Source: Bacillus coahuilensis m4-4 (GTDB lineage Bacteria; Bacillota; Bacilli; Bacillales; Bacillaceae_K). From it: 64,000 nucleotides of DNA. Positions 9,118-17,663 of this stretch are shown here, piece by piece. Position 1 is the stretch's first letter; each line of letters starts with the position of its first letter. Made by a program: the position numbers and the translations under genes. A model generated the notes under the pieces. The model ran no database searches. It saw only the letters and a program-made list of their open reading frames with translations, and was not told where the DNA came from. The stretch lies in NCBI RefSeq assembly GCF_000171615.1, contig NZ_ABFU01000013.3, forward strand, positions 41,678-105,677. Reading direction: 5' to 3'.

Positions 9118-9549
9118 ATGAAAAAAACGGTGGATGACTATTTGCAGGAAGGGATATATGGAGCGAAAGAAACCAAACCTGACGAACGCCGGTATTTCTT
9201 AAGTACCCTTAGAGAACGTGTAGTGATTGCATTAAAGCAGCATCAAGTTAGAGAAAAAGGAATTTATAAAGAAGTAGAAGAGAGCATGAAAAAACACCCA
9301 AGGACTCATTTGTACTTGAACGGAAATATGAATTATACCTTTTTGTCTGACTATGTGAAAAAAGCGACTCAGTTGTCTATTCCATATACAATGGTAACGA
9401 ACAAGGAGTATAACTCTGAACTCGGACTTGTTCTTGCGTATGACTATGCGATTAATAAAGAATCTATCTATATTGAGCACAAAGAAATGGAGCCTACTCC
9501 TCCGAAAGAACATACACCATTTTTAAAAAAGCTATTTGGTAAAAAGTAA
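9118..9549 (+). CDS. YueI family protein (DUF1694)
   Basis: A 143-residue soluble protein of the YueI/DUF1694 family found in Bacilli, function unknown. It begins MKKTVDDYLQEGIYG and has the family region GTFRERV-like STLRERVVIALKQHQV, then a conserved core around TKEYNSELGLVLAYDYA. GAAGGGGGA gives a good ribosome site. No terminator is clear behind it, and a small unknown gene follows 74 nt later, possibly in the same transcript. Confidence 0.85.
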   Translation: MKKTVDDYLQEGIYGAKETKPDERRYFLSTLRERVVIALKQHQVREKGIYKEVEESMKKHPRTHLYLNGNMNYTFLSDYVKKATQLSIPYTMVTNKEYNSELGLVLAYDYAINKESIYIEHKEMEPTPPKEHTPFLKKLFGKK

Positions 9550-9622
9550 TAGCTACTATTTCACATATCTCCTCCACTTGATGAAAAACTACCAGTAAGA
9601 GTTGTAAGGGGAGATGTATGAA

Positions 9623-9880
9623 ATGAATATGGAGACTGTACAGGAATTGTTACAAAGTTGTCCAGAGTACTATGATCAGCCCATTTTACAAAGCCTTCTT
9701 GGAAAAGCAGTGGGTAAGGAAGAGAACGTCCATTTGTTTCTATCGAAACTTTCACATGAAGAGGAAGAATTATTAGAGGACCGGATTCAGTCGGTAATAC
9801 AGGAGTATGAAACAAAGCTACAATCAAAGCCAGAGTATCAACAATATCAAGAATTAAAGAGGTTGTATTATTTATTATAA
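9623..9880 (+). CDS. Small hypothetical protein, 85 residues
   Basis: I do not recognise this protein. It is acidic, charged and probably all-helical (VQELLQSCPEYYDQPILQSL, then a Glu-rich helix LSHEEEELLEDRIQSVIQ). AAGGGGAG sits directly against the ATG at 9614, so the ATG at 9623 (9 nt away) is the better start. It ends just before a strong bidirectional terminator, and its neighbours are a conserved Bacilli protein and a convergent small gene. Coding is supported by ribosome site, length and placement rather than homology. Confidence 0.65.
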   Translation: MNMETVQELLQSCPEYYDQPILQSLLGKAVGKEENVHLFLSKLSHEEEELLEDRIQSVIQEYETKLQSKPEYQQYQELKRLYYLL

Positions 9881-9887
9881 GAATATC

Positions 9888-9917
9888 AAAAGGGTGAGTT
9901 CAGTGTAACTCACCCTT
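9888..9917. terminator. Bidirectional terminator
   Basis: Perfect stem AAAGGGTGAGTT/AACTCACCCTTT with a 6-nt loop separates two convergent small genes; the minus-strand gene's stop codon lies in the loop. Confidence 0.9.
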
Positions 9918-10136
9918 TAATATATGTTCAACTGTTGCCATGATAACCGGTAGAGGATATTCATCATCTTTGTAATAAGTGTGAATTTCATGATAGATCG
10001 CTTCAAGTTTGGGGTGTTCGTCAAATATAGAATCCATGTTAGAGAATAATTTTAACATATAGTGTAGCTTCTCAAAGTCATATCGATTATTCGATTGTAG
10101 GATTTCGAGTAATTTTTCATAAACGTCATATTCCAA
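9900..10136 (-). CDS. Small hypothetical protein, 78 residues, minus strand
   Basis: A small acidic helical protein I do not recognise; it begins MEYDVYEKLLEILQSNN if read from TTG 10136. That start has GGGAGG with a 7-nt gap, whereas the upstream ATG at 10151 has GGGGAG almost touching it, so TTG is preferred. Cys-free, rich in His, Tyr, Glu and Asp, with helices KLHYMLKLFSNMDSIF and LEAIYHEIHTYY. It is divergent from gatC and convergent with the gene at 9623. Hypothetical, but the ribosome site and the shared terminator support a real gene. Confidence 0.6.
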   Translation of the reverse strand: MEYDVYEKLLEILQSNNRYDFEKLHYMLKLFSNMDSIFDEHPKLEAIYHEIHTYYKDDEYPLPVIMATVEHILKGELH

Positions 10137-10313
10137 GTCTACTCCTCCCATACTCCCCTTTAAGTAGTATGAGTGGTTTACGGTGTGTTAGCCATTAAGA
10201 ATATTTCCATGGATAAATTCCAAGCTGTGTCCTCGATTAGTTGCCATATGGGGCTTTCATTTGATATTATCAATAGTATTGTTAGTGTTCGAACAACCCT
10301 GGAGGTGAATGGA

Positions 10314-10604
10314 ATGTCCAGAATTTCTAAGGACGAAGTAAAGCACGTTGCTCATTTAGCACGTCTAGCGATTACAGAAGAAGAAGCAGAAAAATTTACA
10401 GAGCAATTGGCTAAAATTATCTCATTTGCTGAGCAATTAAATGAATTAGACACAACCAATGTAGAACCTACATCTCATGTGTTAGATATGAAGAATATTA
10501 TGCGTGAAGATAAGCCTGGTCAGGGATTGCCTCGTGAAGAAGTATTGAAAAATGCACCGACTCACCGTGACGGATTAGTCGTTGTACCGAAAGTAATGGA
10601 ATAG
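10314..10604 (+). CDS. gatC: Glutamyl-/aspartyl-tRNA amidotransferase subunit C
   Basis: Small 96-residue subunit of GatCAB, which converts Glu-tRNA(Gln) (and Asp-tRNA(Asn)) into the correctly amidated tRNA in bacteria lacking glutaminyl-tRNA synthetase. GatC bridges A and B. Family features: [20 protein letters not shown] at the start and the [16 protein letters not shown] segment. An open frame extends upstream to 10173, but GGAGGTGA lies 5 nt before ATG 10314 and homology begins there, so that is the start. gatA follows 10 nt later. Confidence 0.96.
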   Translation: MSRISKDEVKHVAHLARLAITEEEAEKFTEQLAKIISFAEQLNELDTTNVEPTSHVLDMKNIMREDKPGQGLPREEVLKNAPTHRDGLVVVPKVME

Positions 10605-10614
10605 GAGGGATACT

Positions 10615-12075
10615 ATGTCTTTATTTGATCATTCATTAACAGAGCTTCATGACCTTTTACATAAAAAAGAAGTGAGCGTTACTGACCTAGTCAACGAATC
10701 ATATAAGCGTATCGAGGAAGTAGACGGAAAGGTTCAAGCGTTCTTAACATTAGACGAAGAAAATGCTCGAGCAAAAGCAAAGAAGTTAGACGATAAATTA
10801 ACGACGGATGAAGAAAAAGGCCTTCTATTTGGAATGCCAATTGGAATCAAGGATAACATCGTGACAAAAGGACTTCGTACGACATGTTCAAGTAAAATCT
10901 TAGAAAACTTTGATCCGATCTATGATGCAACCGTTATACATAAATTACAGCAAGCAGATAGTATTACGATTGGTAAATTAAATATGGACGAGTTTGCAAT
11001 GGGTTCCTCTACTGAAAACTCTGCTTTTCAAAAGACGAAAAATCCTTGGAATTTAGAAACCGTACCAGGTGGATCTTCTGGTGGTTCAGCAGCGTCTGTA
11101 GCAGCAGGAGAAGTGCCATTTTCTTTAGGTTCTGATACAGGTGGATCAATCCGCCAACCAGCTGCCTTCACAGGTACAGTTGGATTGAAGCCAACTTATG
11201 GTCGCGTATCTCGTTTTGGATTAGTGGCTTTTGGATCTTCACTAGATCAAATCGGCCCCATCACTCGCACAGTGGAAGATAATGCCTATCTTTTACAAGC
11301 AATTGCAGGGGTTGACCTGAACGATTCTACATCTGCAAACGTTGAGGTACCAAATTATGCGGCAGCGTTAACAGGGAATATTAAAGGACTAAAGATTGGT
11401 GTACCAAAAGAATACCTAGGAGAAGGTGTGGGCGAAGAAGCCCGTGCATCTGTCATGGCGTCTCTGAAAGTATTAGAAAGCTTGGGGGCTACGTGGGAAG
11501 AAGTTTCGCTACCACACTCAAAGTATGGAGTGGCAACGTATTACTTACTATCATCTTCAGAAGCGTCGGCCAACCTAGCTCGATTTGACGGTGTGCGTTA
11601 TGGATATCGTTCAGCGAAGGCAGAAAACTTACTAGATCTATACAAAAATACTAGAGCAGAAGGCTTCGGTGATGAGGTTAAGCGTCGTATCATGCTTGGT
11701 ACATTCGCTCTTAGCTCTGGATTTTATGATGCGTATTATAAAAAAGCACAGCAAGCCCGTACATTAATTAAAAAAGACTTTGAAGATGTGTTTGAAAAGT
11801 ATGATGTGATTATTGGACCGACGACTCCTACACCAGCTTTTAAAATTGGTGAGAAAATAGACGATCCATTAACCATGTATGCCAACGATATTTTAACCAT
11901 TCCAGTTAACCTTGCTGGGGTTCCAGGAATTAGTATTCCTTGTGGGTTCTCTGCTGAAGGTCTACCACTAGGATTACAAATTATCGGTAAGCACTTTGAC
12001 GAATCAACGATCTACCGAGTGGCTCACGCATTTGAGCAAGCGACGGATTTCAAAATAAAAAAACCACAAATGTAA
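10615..12075 (+). CDS. gatA: Glutamyl-tRNA(Gln) amidotransferase subunit A
   Basis: Glutaminase/amidase subunit of GatCAB, 486 residues, amidase-signature family. It frees ammonia from glutamine and passes it to GatB. The Ser-cisSer-Lys triad is visible: Lys in [10 protein letters not shown] (about residue 79), and the Gly/Ser block [17 protein letters not shown] followed by [12 protein letters not shown] carrying the two serines. GGAGGGATACT precedes the ATG. It lies between gatC (10 nt) and gatB (13 nt), the standard operon order. Confidence 0.97.
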   Translation: MSLFDHSLTELHDLLHKKEVSVTDLVNESYKRIEEVDGKVQAFLTLDEENARAKAKKLDDKLTTDEEKGLLFGMPIGIKDNIVTKGLRTTCSSKILENFDPIYDATVIHKLQQADSITIGKLNMDEFAMGSSTENSAFQKTKNPWNLETVPGGSSGGSAASVAAGEVPFSLGSDTGGSIRQPAAFTGTVGLKPTYGRVSRFGLVAFGSSLDQIGPITRTVEDNAYLLQAIAGVDLNDSTSANVEVPNYAAALTGNIKGLKIGVPKEYLGEGVGEEARASVMASLKVLESLGATWEEVSLPHSKYGVATYYLLSSSEASANLARFDGVRYGYRSAKAENLLDLYKNTRAEGFGDEVKRRIMLGTFALSSGFYDAYYKKAQQARTLIKKDFEDVFEKYDVIIGPTTPTPAFKIGEKIDDPLTMYANDILTIPVNLAGVPGISIPCGFSAEGLPLGLQIIGKHFDESTIYRVAHAFEQATDFKIKKPQM

Positions 12076-12088
12076 GGGGTGAAGACAA

Positions 12089-13516
12089 ATGAATTTTGAA
12101 ACGATTATTGGACTCGAGGTCCACGTAGAATTAAAAACGGATAGCAAGATGTTTTCTCCGTCTCCGAACCACTTCGGTTCAGAACCAAATACAAACACTA
12201 ACGTCATCGACTTAGGATATCCAGGTGTTTTACCAGTCGTGAATAAACGTGCAGTAGACTTCGGAATGAAGGCTGCAATGGCCTTAAATATGGATATTGC
12301 GACGGATACAAAATTTGACCGTAAAAACTATTTTTACCCTGACAACCCCAAGGCGTATCAAATCTCTCAATTTGACCAACCAATTGGAGAGAACGGATGG
12401 ATTGAAATTGAAGTAGAAGGCAAAAAGAAGCGAATTGGGATCACTCGTCTTCACCTTGAAGAAGATGCAGGAAAACTAACACATACGAGCGACGGCTCTC
12501 TAGTTGATTTTAATCGTCAAGGAACACCATTAATTGAGATTGTTTCAGAGCCAGACATCAGAACACCAGAAGAAGCATATGCGTACTTAGAAAAGTTAAA
12601 GAGTATTATCCAGTACACAGGCGTTTCTGATTGTAAAATGGAAGAGGGTTCCTTACGCTGTGATGCGAACATTTCCTTACGTCCATACGGACAGGAGAAG
12701 TTCGGAACCAAAACAGAATTAAAGAATCTTAACTCTTTTAACTTCGTTAAAAAAGGACTAGAGCATGAGCAGGTTCGTCAAGAAAAGGTGTTATTATCTG
12801 GAGGAGTCATCGATCAAGAAACACGTCGTTTCGATGAATCAACAGGTAAAACGATTCTTATGCGTGTTAAAGAAGGCTCTGATGATTACCGTTACTTCCC
12901 GGAGCCGGACCTTGTTCATCTATACATTGATGAAGAGTGGAAAGAGCGTATTCGTGCCGACATTCCAGAGCTTCCAGATGCGCGTAAAAAGCGCTATGTA
13001 GAAGAGCTTGGATTACCAGCGTACGACGCAATGGTTCTAACATTAACGAAAGAAATGTCTGATTTCTTCGAAGCGACCGTTGCAGCTGGTTCAGACGCTA
13101 AGCTCGCATCAAACTGGTTGATGGGTGAAGTATCTGCGTTCCTAAATTCTGAACAAAAGGAATTACATGAGACTCCTTTAACTCCAGAATCCCTAGCCAA
13201 AATGATCACCTTGATTGAAAAAGGAACGATTTCTTCTAAGATTGCCAAAAAAGTATTCAAGGAGCTTGCTGAAAAAGGGGGAGACCCTGAGGAAATCGTT
13301 AAAGCAAAAGGTCTTGTTCAAATTTCTGATGAAGGTACACTTCGTGGGATTGTAACAGAAATATTAGACAAGAATGAGCAATCGATCGAGGACTTCAAAA
13401 ACGGAAAGGATCGTGCCGTTGGTTTCTTAGTAGGTCAAGCGATGAAAGCGACAAAGGGACAAGCAAATCCGCCGTTACTGAATAAGATTTTATTAGAAGA
13501 GTTAAATAAAAGATAA
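12089..13516 (+). CDS. gatB: Aspartyl/glutamyl-tRNA amidotransferase subunit B
   Basis: Kinase/transamidation subunit of GatCAB, 475 residues, binds the misacylated tRNA, phosphorylates the carboxylate and adds ammonia. The N-terminal signature [20 protein letters not shown], the LHLEEDAGK block and the [10 protein letters not shown] block are intact, with the C-terminal YqeY-like tail domain (from about residue 330) that contacts tRNA. AAGGGGTGA lies upstream of the ATG. Last gene of the operon; a terminator follows. Confidence 0.97.
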   Translation: MNFETIIGLEVHVELKTDSKMFSPSPNHFGSEPNTNTNVIDLGYPGVLPVVNKRAVDFGMKAAMALNMDIATDTKFDRKNYFYPDNPKAYQISQFDQPIGENGWIEIEVEGKKKRIGITRLHLEEDAGKLTHTSDGSLVDFNRQGTPLIEIVSEPDIRTPEEAYAYLEKLKSIIQYTGVSDCKMEEGSLRCDANISLRPYGQEKFGTKTELKNLNSFNFVKKGLEHEQVRQEKVLLSGGVIDQETRRFDESTGKTILMRVKEGSDDYRYFPEPDLVHLYIDEEWKERIRADIPELPDARKKRYVEELGLPAYDAMVLTLTKEMSDFFEATVAAGSDAKLASNWLMGEVSAFLNSEQKELHETPLTPESLAKMITLIEKGTISSKIAKKVFKELAEKGGDPEEIVKAKGLVQISDEGTLRGIVTEILDKNEQSIEDFKNGKDRAVGFLVGQAMKATKGQANPPLLNKILLEELNKR

Positions 13517-13522
13517 TCATTA

Positions 13523-13556
13523 GGGAGACTCTCTGTAAAGGAGGTCTCCTTTTTTA
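13523..13556 (+). terminator. Terminator of gatCAB
   Basis: GGAGAC and GTCTCC arms around a 14-nt loop, followed by seven T. Confidence 0.8.
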
Positions 13557-13765
13557 TGAACTCTAGTTCATCAATTAATCAAACGTTTGATGGAATATTT
13601 TCTAGTAAGTAGCACATTTAAATTTGCTAGATGAAAGAATGAAGGTATATCCTTAACAAATAATGGTTTATTTTCATATCATCACCTTCTATTTCCATTA
13701 GGATACTATTCACGGAAGTACGTTATTCGAGATAAAATGAAAACGTAAAGAAGAGGGGGAAACGA

Positions 13766-14152
13766 ATGATACATCTTAAGACCAACGACATAGTAAAAGA
13801 AACCCTGGAAAAATTTCCTCACAAAGTCAACGTAAAACTTGGAGATATTCTAAAAGAAAGAGGAATGACACAAGGTGACCTTCATCGGTTGACGGGATTA
13901 CGAATTGCTACGATTAATGAATTGGTGCACTTCAAAAAAAAATCCTTCACTGTTGCTCATATTGTTACCATTATGATAGCACTTAGAATTTGGGATATCC
14001 GAGATTTAATTGAAATTCAGTTTGACGATGAGGTTGTCGAGTACTTCAAAAAAGAGAGAAGCATTATGATTAGCGGGCTTACACAAGACCTAATGAACGT
14101 AATGGAAGAAAACTCAGAACGTCTAAACAAGGTGAAAGAACCTGTTTCATAA
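13766..14152 (+). CDS. XRE-type helix-turn-helix regulator
   Basis: A 128-residue DNA-binding protein. The HTH lies at about residues 24-75 with KLGDILKERGMTQGDLHRLT followed by GLRIATINELV, close to the YozG-like compact Cro/CI class. A further 50 residues of charged helix (FDDEVVEYFKKERSIMISG) have no clear assignment. AAGAGGGGGAAACG precedes ATG 13766. It stands alone between gatB and the T-box leader, with its own terminator, so its targets are not indicated by context. Confidence 0.8.
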   Translation: MIHLKTNDIVKETLEKFPHKVNVKLGDILKERGMTQGDLHRLTGLRIATINELVHFKKKSFTVAHIVTIMIALRIWDIRDLIEIQFDDEVVEYFKKERSIMISGLTQDLMNVMEENSERLNKVKEPVS

Positions 14153-14159
14153 AAGGTGA

Positions 14160-14194
14160 GCTGCTGCACATGTGATAATGTGTCGGTTTTTTTG
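14160..14194 (+). terminator. Terminator of the XRE gene
   Basis: Imperfect stem GCTGCACAT/ATGTGTCGG with a 6-nt loop and seven T. Confidence 0.7.
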
Positions 14195-14266
14195 TTTTTA
14201 TGGGGATTCTCTTAGAAGAATAAATAAAGGGAAACGTATCCTAAATGAAACTTTCAGAAAAGGTGA

Positions 14267-14295
14267 TTGACAAGAGAAAGAGAATCGTATAAAGT
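14267..14295 (+). promoter_or_regulatory. Promoter of the T-box operon
   Basis: TTGACA at 14267-14272 and TAAAGT at 14290-14295 with exactly 17 bp between them, followed directly by the leader. Confidence 0.85.
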
Positions 14296-14301
14296 GTACT
14301 T

Positions 14302-14588
14302 AATAAACAAAACGCTTTAACGCTTAAAAGCGTGTTGGTATAAAAGCGGAAAAGTGAAAGAATGTCTGGAATAGAATAATAGAGTAGCAGTATAGCTAGT
14401 AGTGAACAAGTGAGCAGTATGTAGAGACTGAATGGTTGGTGAAAATTCAGGCAGCTTGGGATATGAAGTACACTGTACGCAAGAAGCTACTTTTTGATAA
14501 GTGGATTAGATGTTGTAGTCTAATCAAGTTGGGTGGTACCGCGGAGCCTCTTCGTCCCTTCATATATAGGGATGGAGAGGCTTTTTTG
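14302..14588 (+). promoter_or_regulatory. T-box leader, specifier probably UAC (tyrosine)
   Basis: The T-box sequence GGGTGGTACCGCGG (14531-14544) is followed by a terminator with a GCCTC...GAGGC stem and six T (14546-14588). Stem I can be folded: GCAGTATAG (14387-14395) pairs with CTGTACGC (14473-14480) with one bulge; the specifier loop has AGTAGTGAA on its 5' side; CAAG/CTTG closes it; the apical hairpin is CTGAAT/ATTCAG around GGTTGGTGAAA. The 3' side of the specifier loop ends GAAG-TAC-A, which places UAC at 14469-14471 followed by the expected purine. UGGU at 14534-14537 fits an A discriminator, as in tRNA(Tyr). Uncharged tRNA would allow read-through into the two downstream genes. Confidence 0.9.
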
Positions 14589-14617
14589 TATTCAAAAAAA
14601 GAAAGGAGATGGTGGTT

Positions 14618-15747
14618 GTGGCTATGTCACTTGATATGATTCCATTACATTTTAAACGACGAACTTTTGAGCATCAGCTTGAAGAGATCAATCAATTTGT
14701 TGAAAAGAGGAAAGGGAACTATTATGGTATGTTCCATGAGAAGCCATTTCCTTTAGATGTAATCAAGACCTTAATTCACACAGCAGGCACTGCTCCGTCT
14801 GGGGCGAATCAACAGCCTTGGACATATGTATTGGTAGAAGATGAACGACTGAGAGAATGCATTGGAGAACTAGCGAGAGAGAACGAACGTGTTCAAGATA
14901 TCTTAGCAGCACCTTACGTTGTAGCCTTAATGAAGCAAAAGCATGGAGAAGATAAAGGAACAAAAAAATCAAGCATTATTATCCAAATGAGTCATGCGCT
15001 ATAAGTGCTGGTTTTTTCCTTAGTGCGATTGAACAAGTTGGATTACGATACAAGATGATGGGGCGTATAAAAGGACTAGAAGAGATCCTCGGTTGCCCCC
15101 CTAAAGAAGAGCATTTTCTGTTATTTGGGATCGGCCAAGATAGAGAAACGGAACGTATCCCAGTCCAAGAGTTAACTCGCCTGTCATCTTCGTATTACGA
15201 AAGAATGAAAAAAAGAAGAAATATCCGAGACTTTTCATCTGAACCAGTTCCAGCTGAATTAATTGAAAAGGCGATTTCTGCTATTCCTACATCCTCTCAC
15301 TATCATTTTGAATGGGTATCAGATGACCATAGAAAGCAAGAGATTCGAAACAGAGCAGAAGCAGAAGAAAAGAAATTTTATGAAGAGCGCATTACAGAAG
15401 AGTGGAAAGATGTATTGAAGCCCCTCGGTACAAACTGGCAGAAAGAACATATAACAGATGCTCCTCATATTATCGTTCCCTTTAAAAAGCGGGGGAGCGA
15501 AAACGATGATATTAGTTCATTTATTCTGACAGGAATAGAAGTAGGGGTGTTTCTTTCAGCTATACATCACGGGGGATTATGTTCCCTCACTCATACACCA
15601 AGCCCTATGACGTTTATAAGAGATTGCTTGGAACGACCAAAACAAGAAATGCCTATTGTGTTACTGCCTATTGGATATCCTAAAGAAGATTGTGTGGTAC
15701 CAAATATTCATAAAAAACCAATAAACGAGATTCTCGTTATTTTATAA
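14618..15747 (+). CDS. Tandem nitroreductase-fold protein (iodotyrosine-deiodinase-like), one frameshift
   Basis: Two nitroreductase-like domains in one gene of about 375 residues. Domain 1 has the FMN-site motif TAGTAPSGANQQPW, typical of the iodotyrosine-deiodinase-like branch, and reads on after a frame break near 14990-15003 as SAGFFLSAIEQVGL. Domain 2 carries the other family motifs: KKRRNIRDFSSEPVP, EEWKDVLKPLGTNW and GLCSLTHTPSPM. Each domain lacks the motif kept by the other, so one fused chain may mimic a dimer. GTG 14618 (9 nt after GGAG) or ATG 14624 is the start; the ATG at 14609 touches the ribosome site. It is the first gene behind the T-box, with a permease 18 nt later. Substrate unknown; an aromatic amino acid or halogenated tyrosine is an inference. 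Confidence 0.7.
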
Positions 15748-15765
15748 AGAAAGAAGGATGAGAAC

Positions 15766-17097
15766 ATGTCATCAGGATTAAAAAGAGATTTAAATAAATG
15801 GCACGGCTTTGCATTAATGATTGGTGGAATGATTGGAGCTGGGATTTTCGTTGTCACAGGAGAAGCTGGTGCGACAGCAGGTCCATCTGTCCCGTTCGGA
15901 TATGTTGTTTTATTACCCATTTTATTATCATCGGCACTCGCTTACCTCATATTCTTAAGCACACCACTTGGACAAGGACCAGGAGGGGCATATGTTCATA
16001 TTAGCCAAACCTTCAAAAGTAAATTCGCAGGATTCTTCTTCATGTGGTTCCAATTCATTGCCTTACTAGGCGTTATGGCCATTATGGCTCTATCATTCGG
16101 AGAGTATATAGTGGGAGTGTTTGGATTTGGCAACGTAACCGTCCTAGCTACCGTGATGATTCTCGTATTCTACGTACTCAATGTAATAGGTGTAAAATGG
16201 TTTGGTAAAATTCAGATGTGGATGTCCATTGTATTATTCGTAGCCATCATCCTCCTAGTCGTACCAGGATTATTTGCTATTGAAACATCTAACTTCACTC
16301 CGATGTTACCAAATGGAATTAAAGGGTTTTTAGCCATCTTACCGTCTTTATTCTTTGCTTACTTTGGTTTTGAACAGCTTGCTCAAGCTGGTGGAGAAAT
16401 GGAAGACCCGCAAAAATCTATGCCGAGAACAATGATTATCGGTAGTATTGCGACAGTTATTATATATTTCCTAGTATCTTTTGTGGCATTCGGAGTTATA
16501 CCGTACGATCAACTAGCTGCATCGCAAAGCGCAATGACAGACGTAGCCGCTGTCTACTTACCAGCATGGGGTAAATGGATTGTAACCATCGGAATTATTA
16601 TGGCATTTGCTACAACGTTGAACTCACTTGTTATGGTCGTTTCTCGAATGATGTTTGTTTTTGCTGAAGAGGATATTTTCCCTAAAATGTTTAGCAGAGT
16701 CCATAAAACAACGGGTACACCCGTATTAGCCATTACGATCAATACGATTGTATCTCTTTTATTAATTTGGACTGGAACAGTTGATTACCTTATTACTATG
16801 GCACTTCAAGGAATGTTCCTTATGTACATCGGTCACTCAGCTAGTATGCTCGCTCTACCATTTGTTCGTAAAGAGCTATTTGAATCAGCATTAATTCAAC
16901 CAAAGATTCCTTTAATTATAGTGTGTGGAATCTTCTCTCTTAGTGTATTAGTGTACTTTAGCTACTCCTTAATCTTGTCTGTTTTACCATTATTAAGTGT
17001 TTGGGCGTTAGTAGGTATCGCCATTTATATGACACGTAAAGTAATGAAAAAAGATTTAGTCTTGAAGCCAGTGATTGAGGCGAAAAAGACTGTCTAA
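15766..17097 (+). CDS. APC superfamily amino acid permease
   Basis: A 443-residue, 12-helix amino-acid permease. The helix-1 signature GGMIGAGIFVVTGEAG and the GPGGAYVHI segment of the amino acid-polyamine-organocation family are clear. AAGAAGGATG precedes ATG 15766. It is the second gene of the T-box operon, so it is very likely an uptake system for the amino acid sensed by the leader, which the specifier suggests is tyrosine. Sequence alone does not fix the substrate. A strong terminator ends the operon. Confidence 0.9.
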   Translation: MSSGLKRDLNKWHGFALMIGGMIGAGIFVVTGEAGATAGPSVPFGYVVLLPILLSSALAYLIFLSTPLGQGPGGAYVHISQTFKSKFAGFFFMWFQFIALLGVMAIMALSFGEYIVGVFGFGNVTVLATVMILVFYVLNVIGVKWFGKIQMWMSIVLFVAIILLVVPGLFAIETSNFTPMLPNGIKGFLAILPSLFFAYFGFEQLAQAGGEMEDPQKSMPRTMIIGSIATVIIYFLVSFVAFGVIPYDQLAASQSAMTDVAAVYLPAWGKWIVTIGIIMAFATTLNSLVMVVSRMMFVFAEEDIFPKMFSRVHKTTGTPVLAITINTIVSLLLIWTGTVDYLITMALQGMFLMYIGHSASMLALPFVRKELFESALIQPKIPLIIVCGIFSLSVLVYFSYSLILSVLPLLSVWALVGIAIYMTRKVMKKDLVLKPVIEAKKTV

Positions 17098-17109
17098 AAA
17101 TCATAAATT

Positions 17110-17140
17110 GAACCCGGTGCCTTGTGGTACCGGGTTTTAT
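17110..17140 (+). terminator. Terminator of the T-box operon
   Basis: AACCCGGTGCC/GGTACCGGGTT stem with a TTGT loop and a TTTT tail. Confidence 0.9.
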
Positions 17141-17203
17141 ATGGGGGAAGGGAGTGGGTGCGGGTAAAAGATAGGTCTGAGTCCCGCGCTAGTCGTGTCG
17201 GAG

Positions 17204-17575
17204 GTGCACGCAAAGCGCTCTAGGCCGCACGCAAAGGAGGAAAAAGTGCACGCAAAAGGCCGGGGGCCACACGCAACAATCGGAAGTGCACGCAAGTGGG
17301 AGAACTCCGCACGCAAAGTGCTCGAATCCGCACGCAAAGAAGGGAAAAGTGCACGCAAAAGGCCGGGAGCCGTCCGCAAAAGTTGGAGGTGCACGCAAGT
17401 GGGAGAAATCCGCACGCAAAGCGCTCGAAGCCGCACGCAAAGGAGGAAAAAGTGCACGCAAAAGGCCGGGAGCCGCACGCAAAAGTCGGAAGTGCACGCA
17501 AGTGGGGGAACTCCGCACGCAAAGGAGGAAAAAGTGCACGCAAAAGGCTAGGAGCCGCACGCAAAAGGCAGCGAC
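17204..17575. repeat. Periodic GCACGCAA repeat array 2 (about 18 units)
   Basis: Eighteen units, each with a core GTGCACGCAA or CCGCACGCAA and a variable tail. Tails belong to five recurring types in fixed order: A (near GCGCTCGAAG), B (GGAGGAAAAA), C (AGGCCGGGAG), D (AGTCGGAA, 19-bp unit) and E (GTGGGAGAACT). A to E span 103 bp and repeat at 17204, 17307 and 17410; a fourth copy starts at 17513 without unit A and decays near 17575. Long overlapping open frames on both strands are by-products of stop-free units. The array lies between the permease terminator and the LCP gene terminator. Confidence 0.95.
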
Positions 17576-17606
17576 CCCCAAGCAATGAGGGCAACCACTA
17601 AACCAC

Positions 17607-17652
17607 AAAAAACACTTCCAAGCTCTAGTACTAGACTAAAACAAAGGAAGTG
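17607..17652 (-). terminator. Terminator of the LCP gene (minus strand)
   Basis: Read on the minus strand, CACTTCC and GGAAGTG arms flank a loop that itself contains CTAGTACTAG, followed by TTTTTTG. Confidence 0.75.
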
Positions 17653-17663
17653 CCCTTCACTCA

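Noticed and set aside
17204..17575. Possible CRISPR array
   Set aside because: Core of about 10 nt, tails of 9-11 nt drawn from five recurring types, no cas genes.
17137..17608. Frames of 100-139 codons over array 2
   Set aside because: Same cause; Cys/His/Lys-rich periodic translations are artefacts of the repeat.
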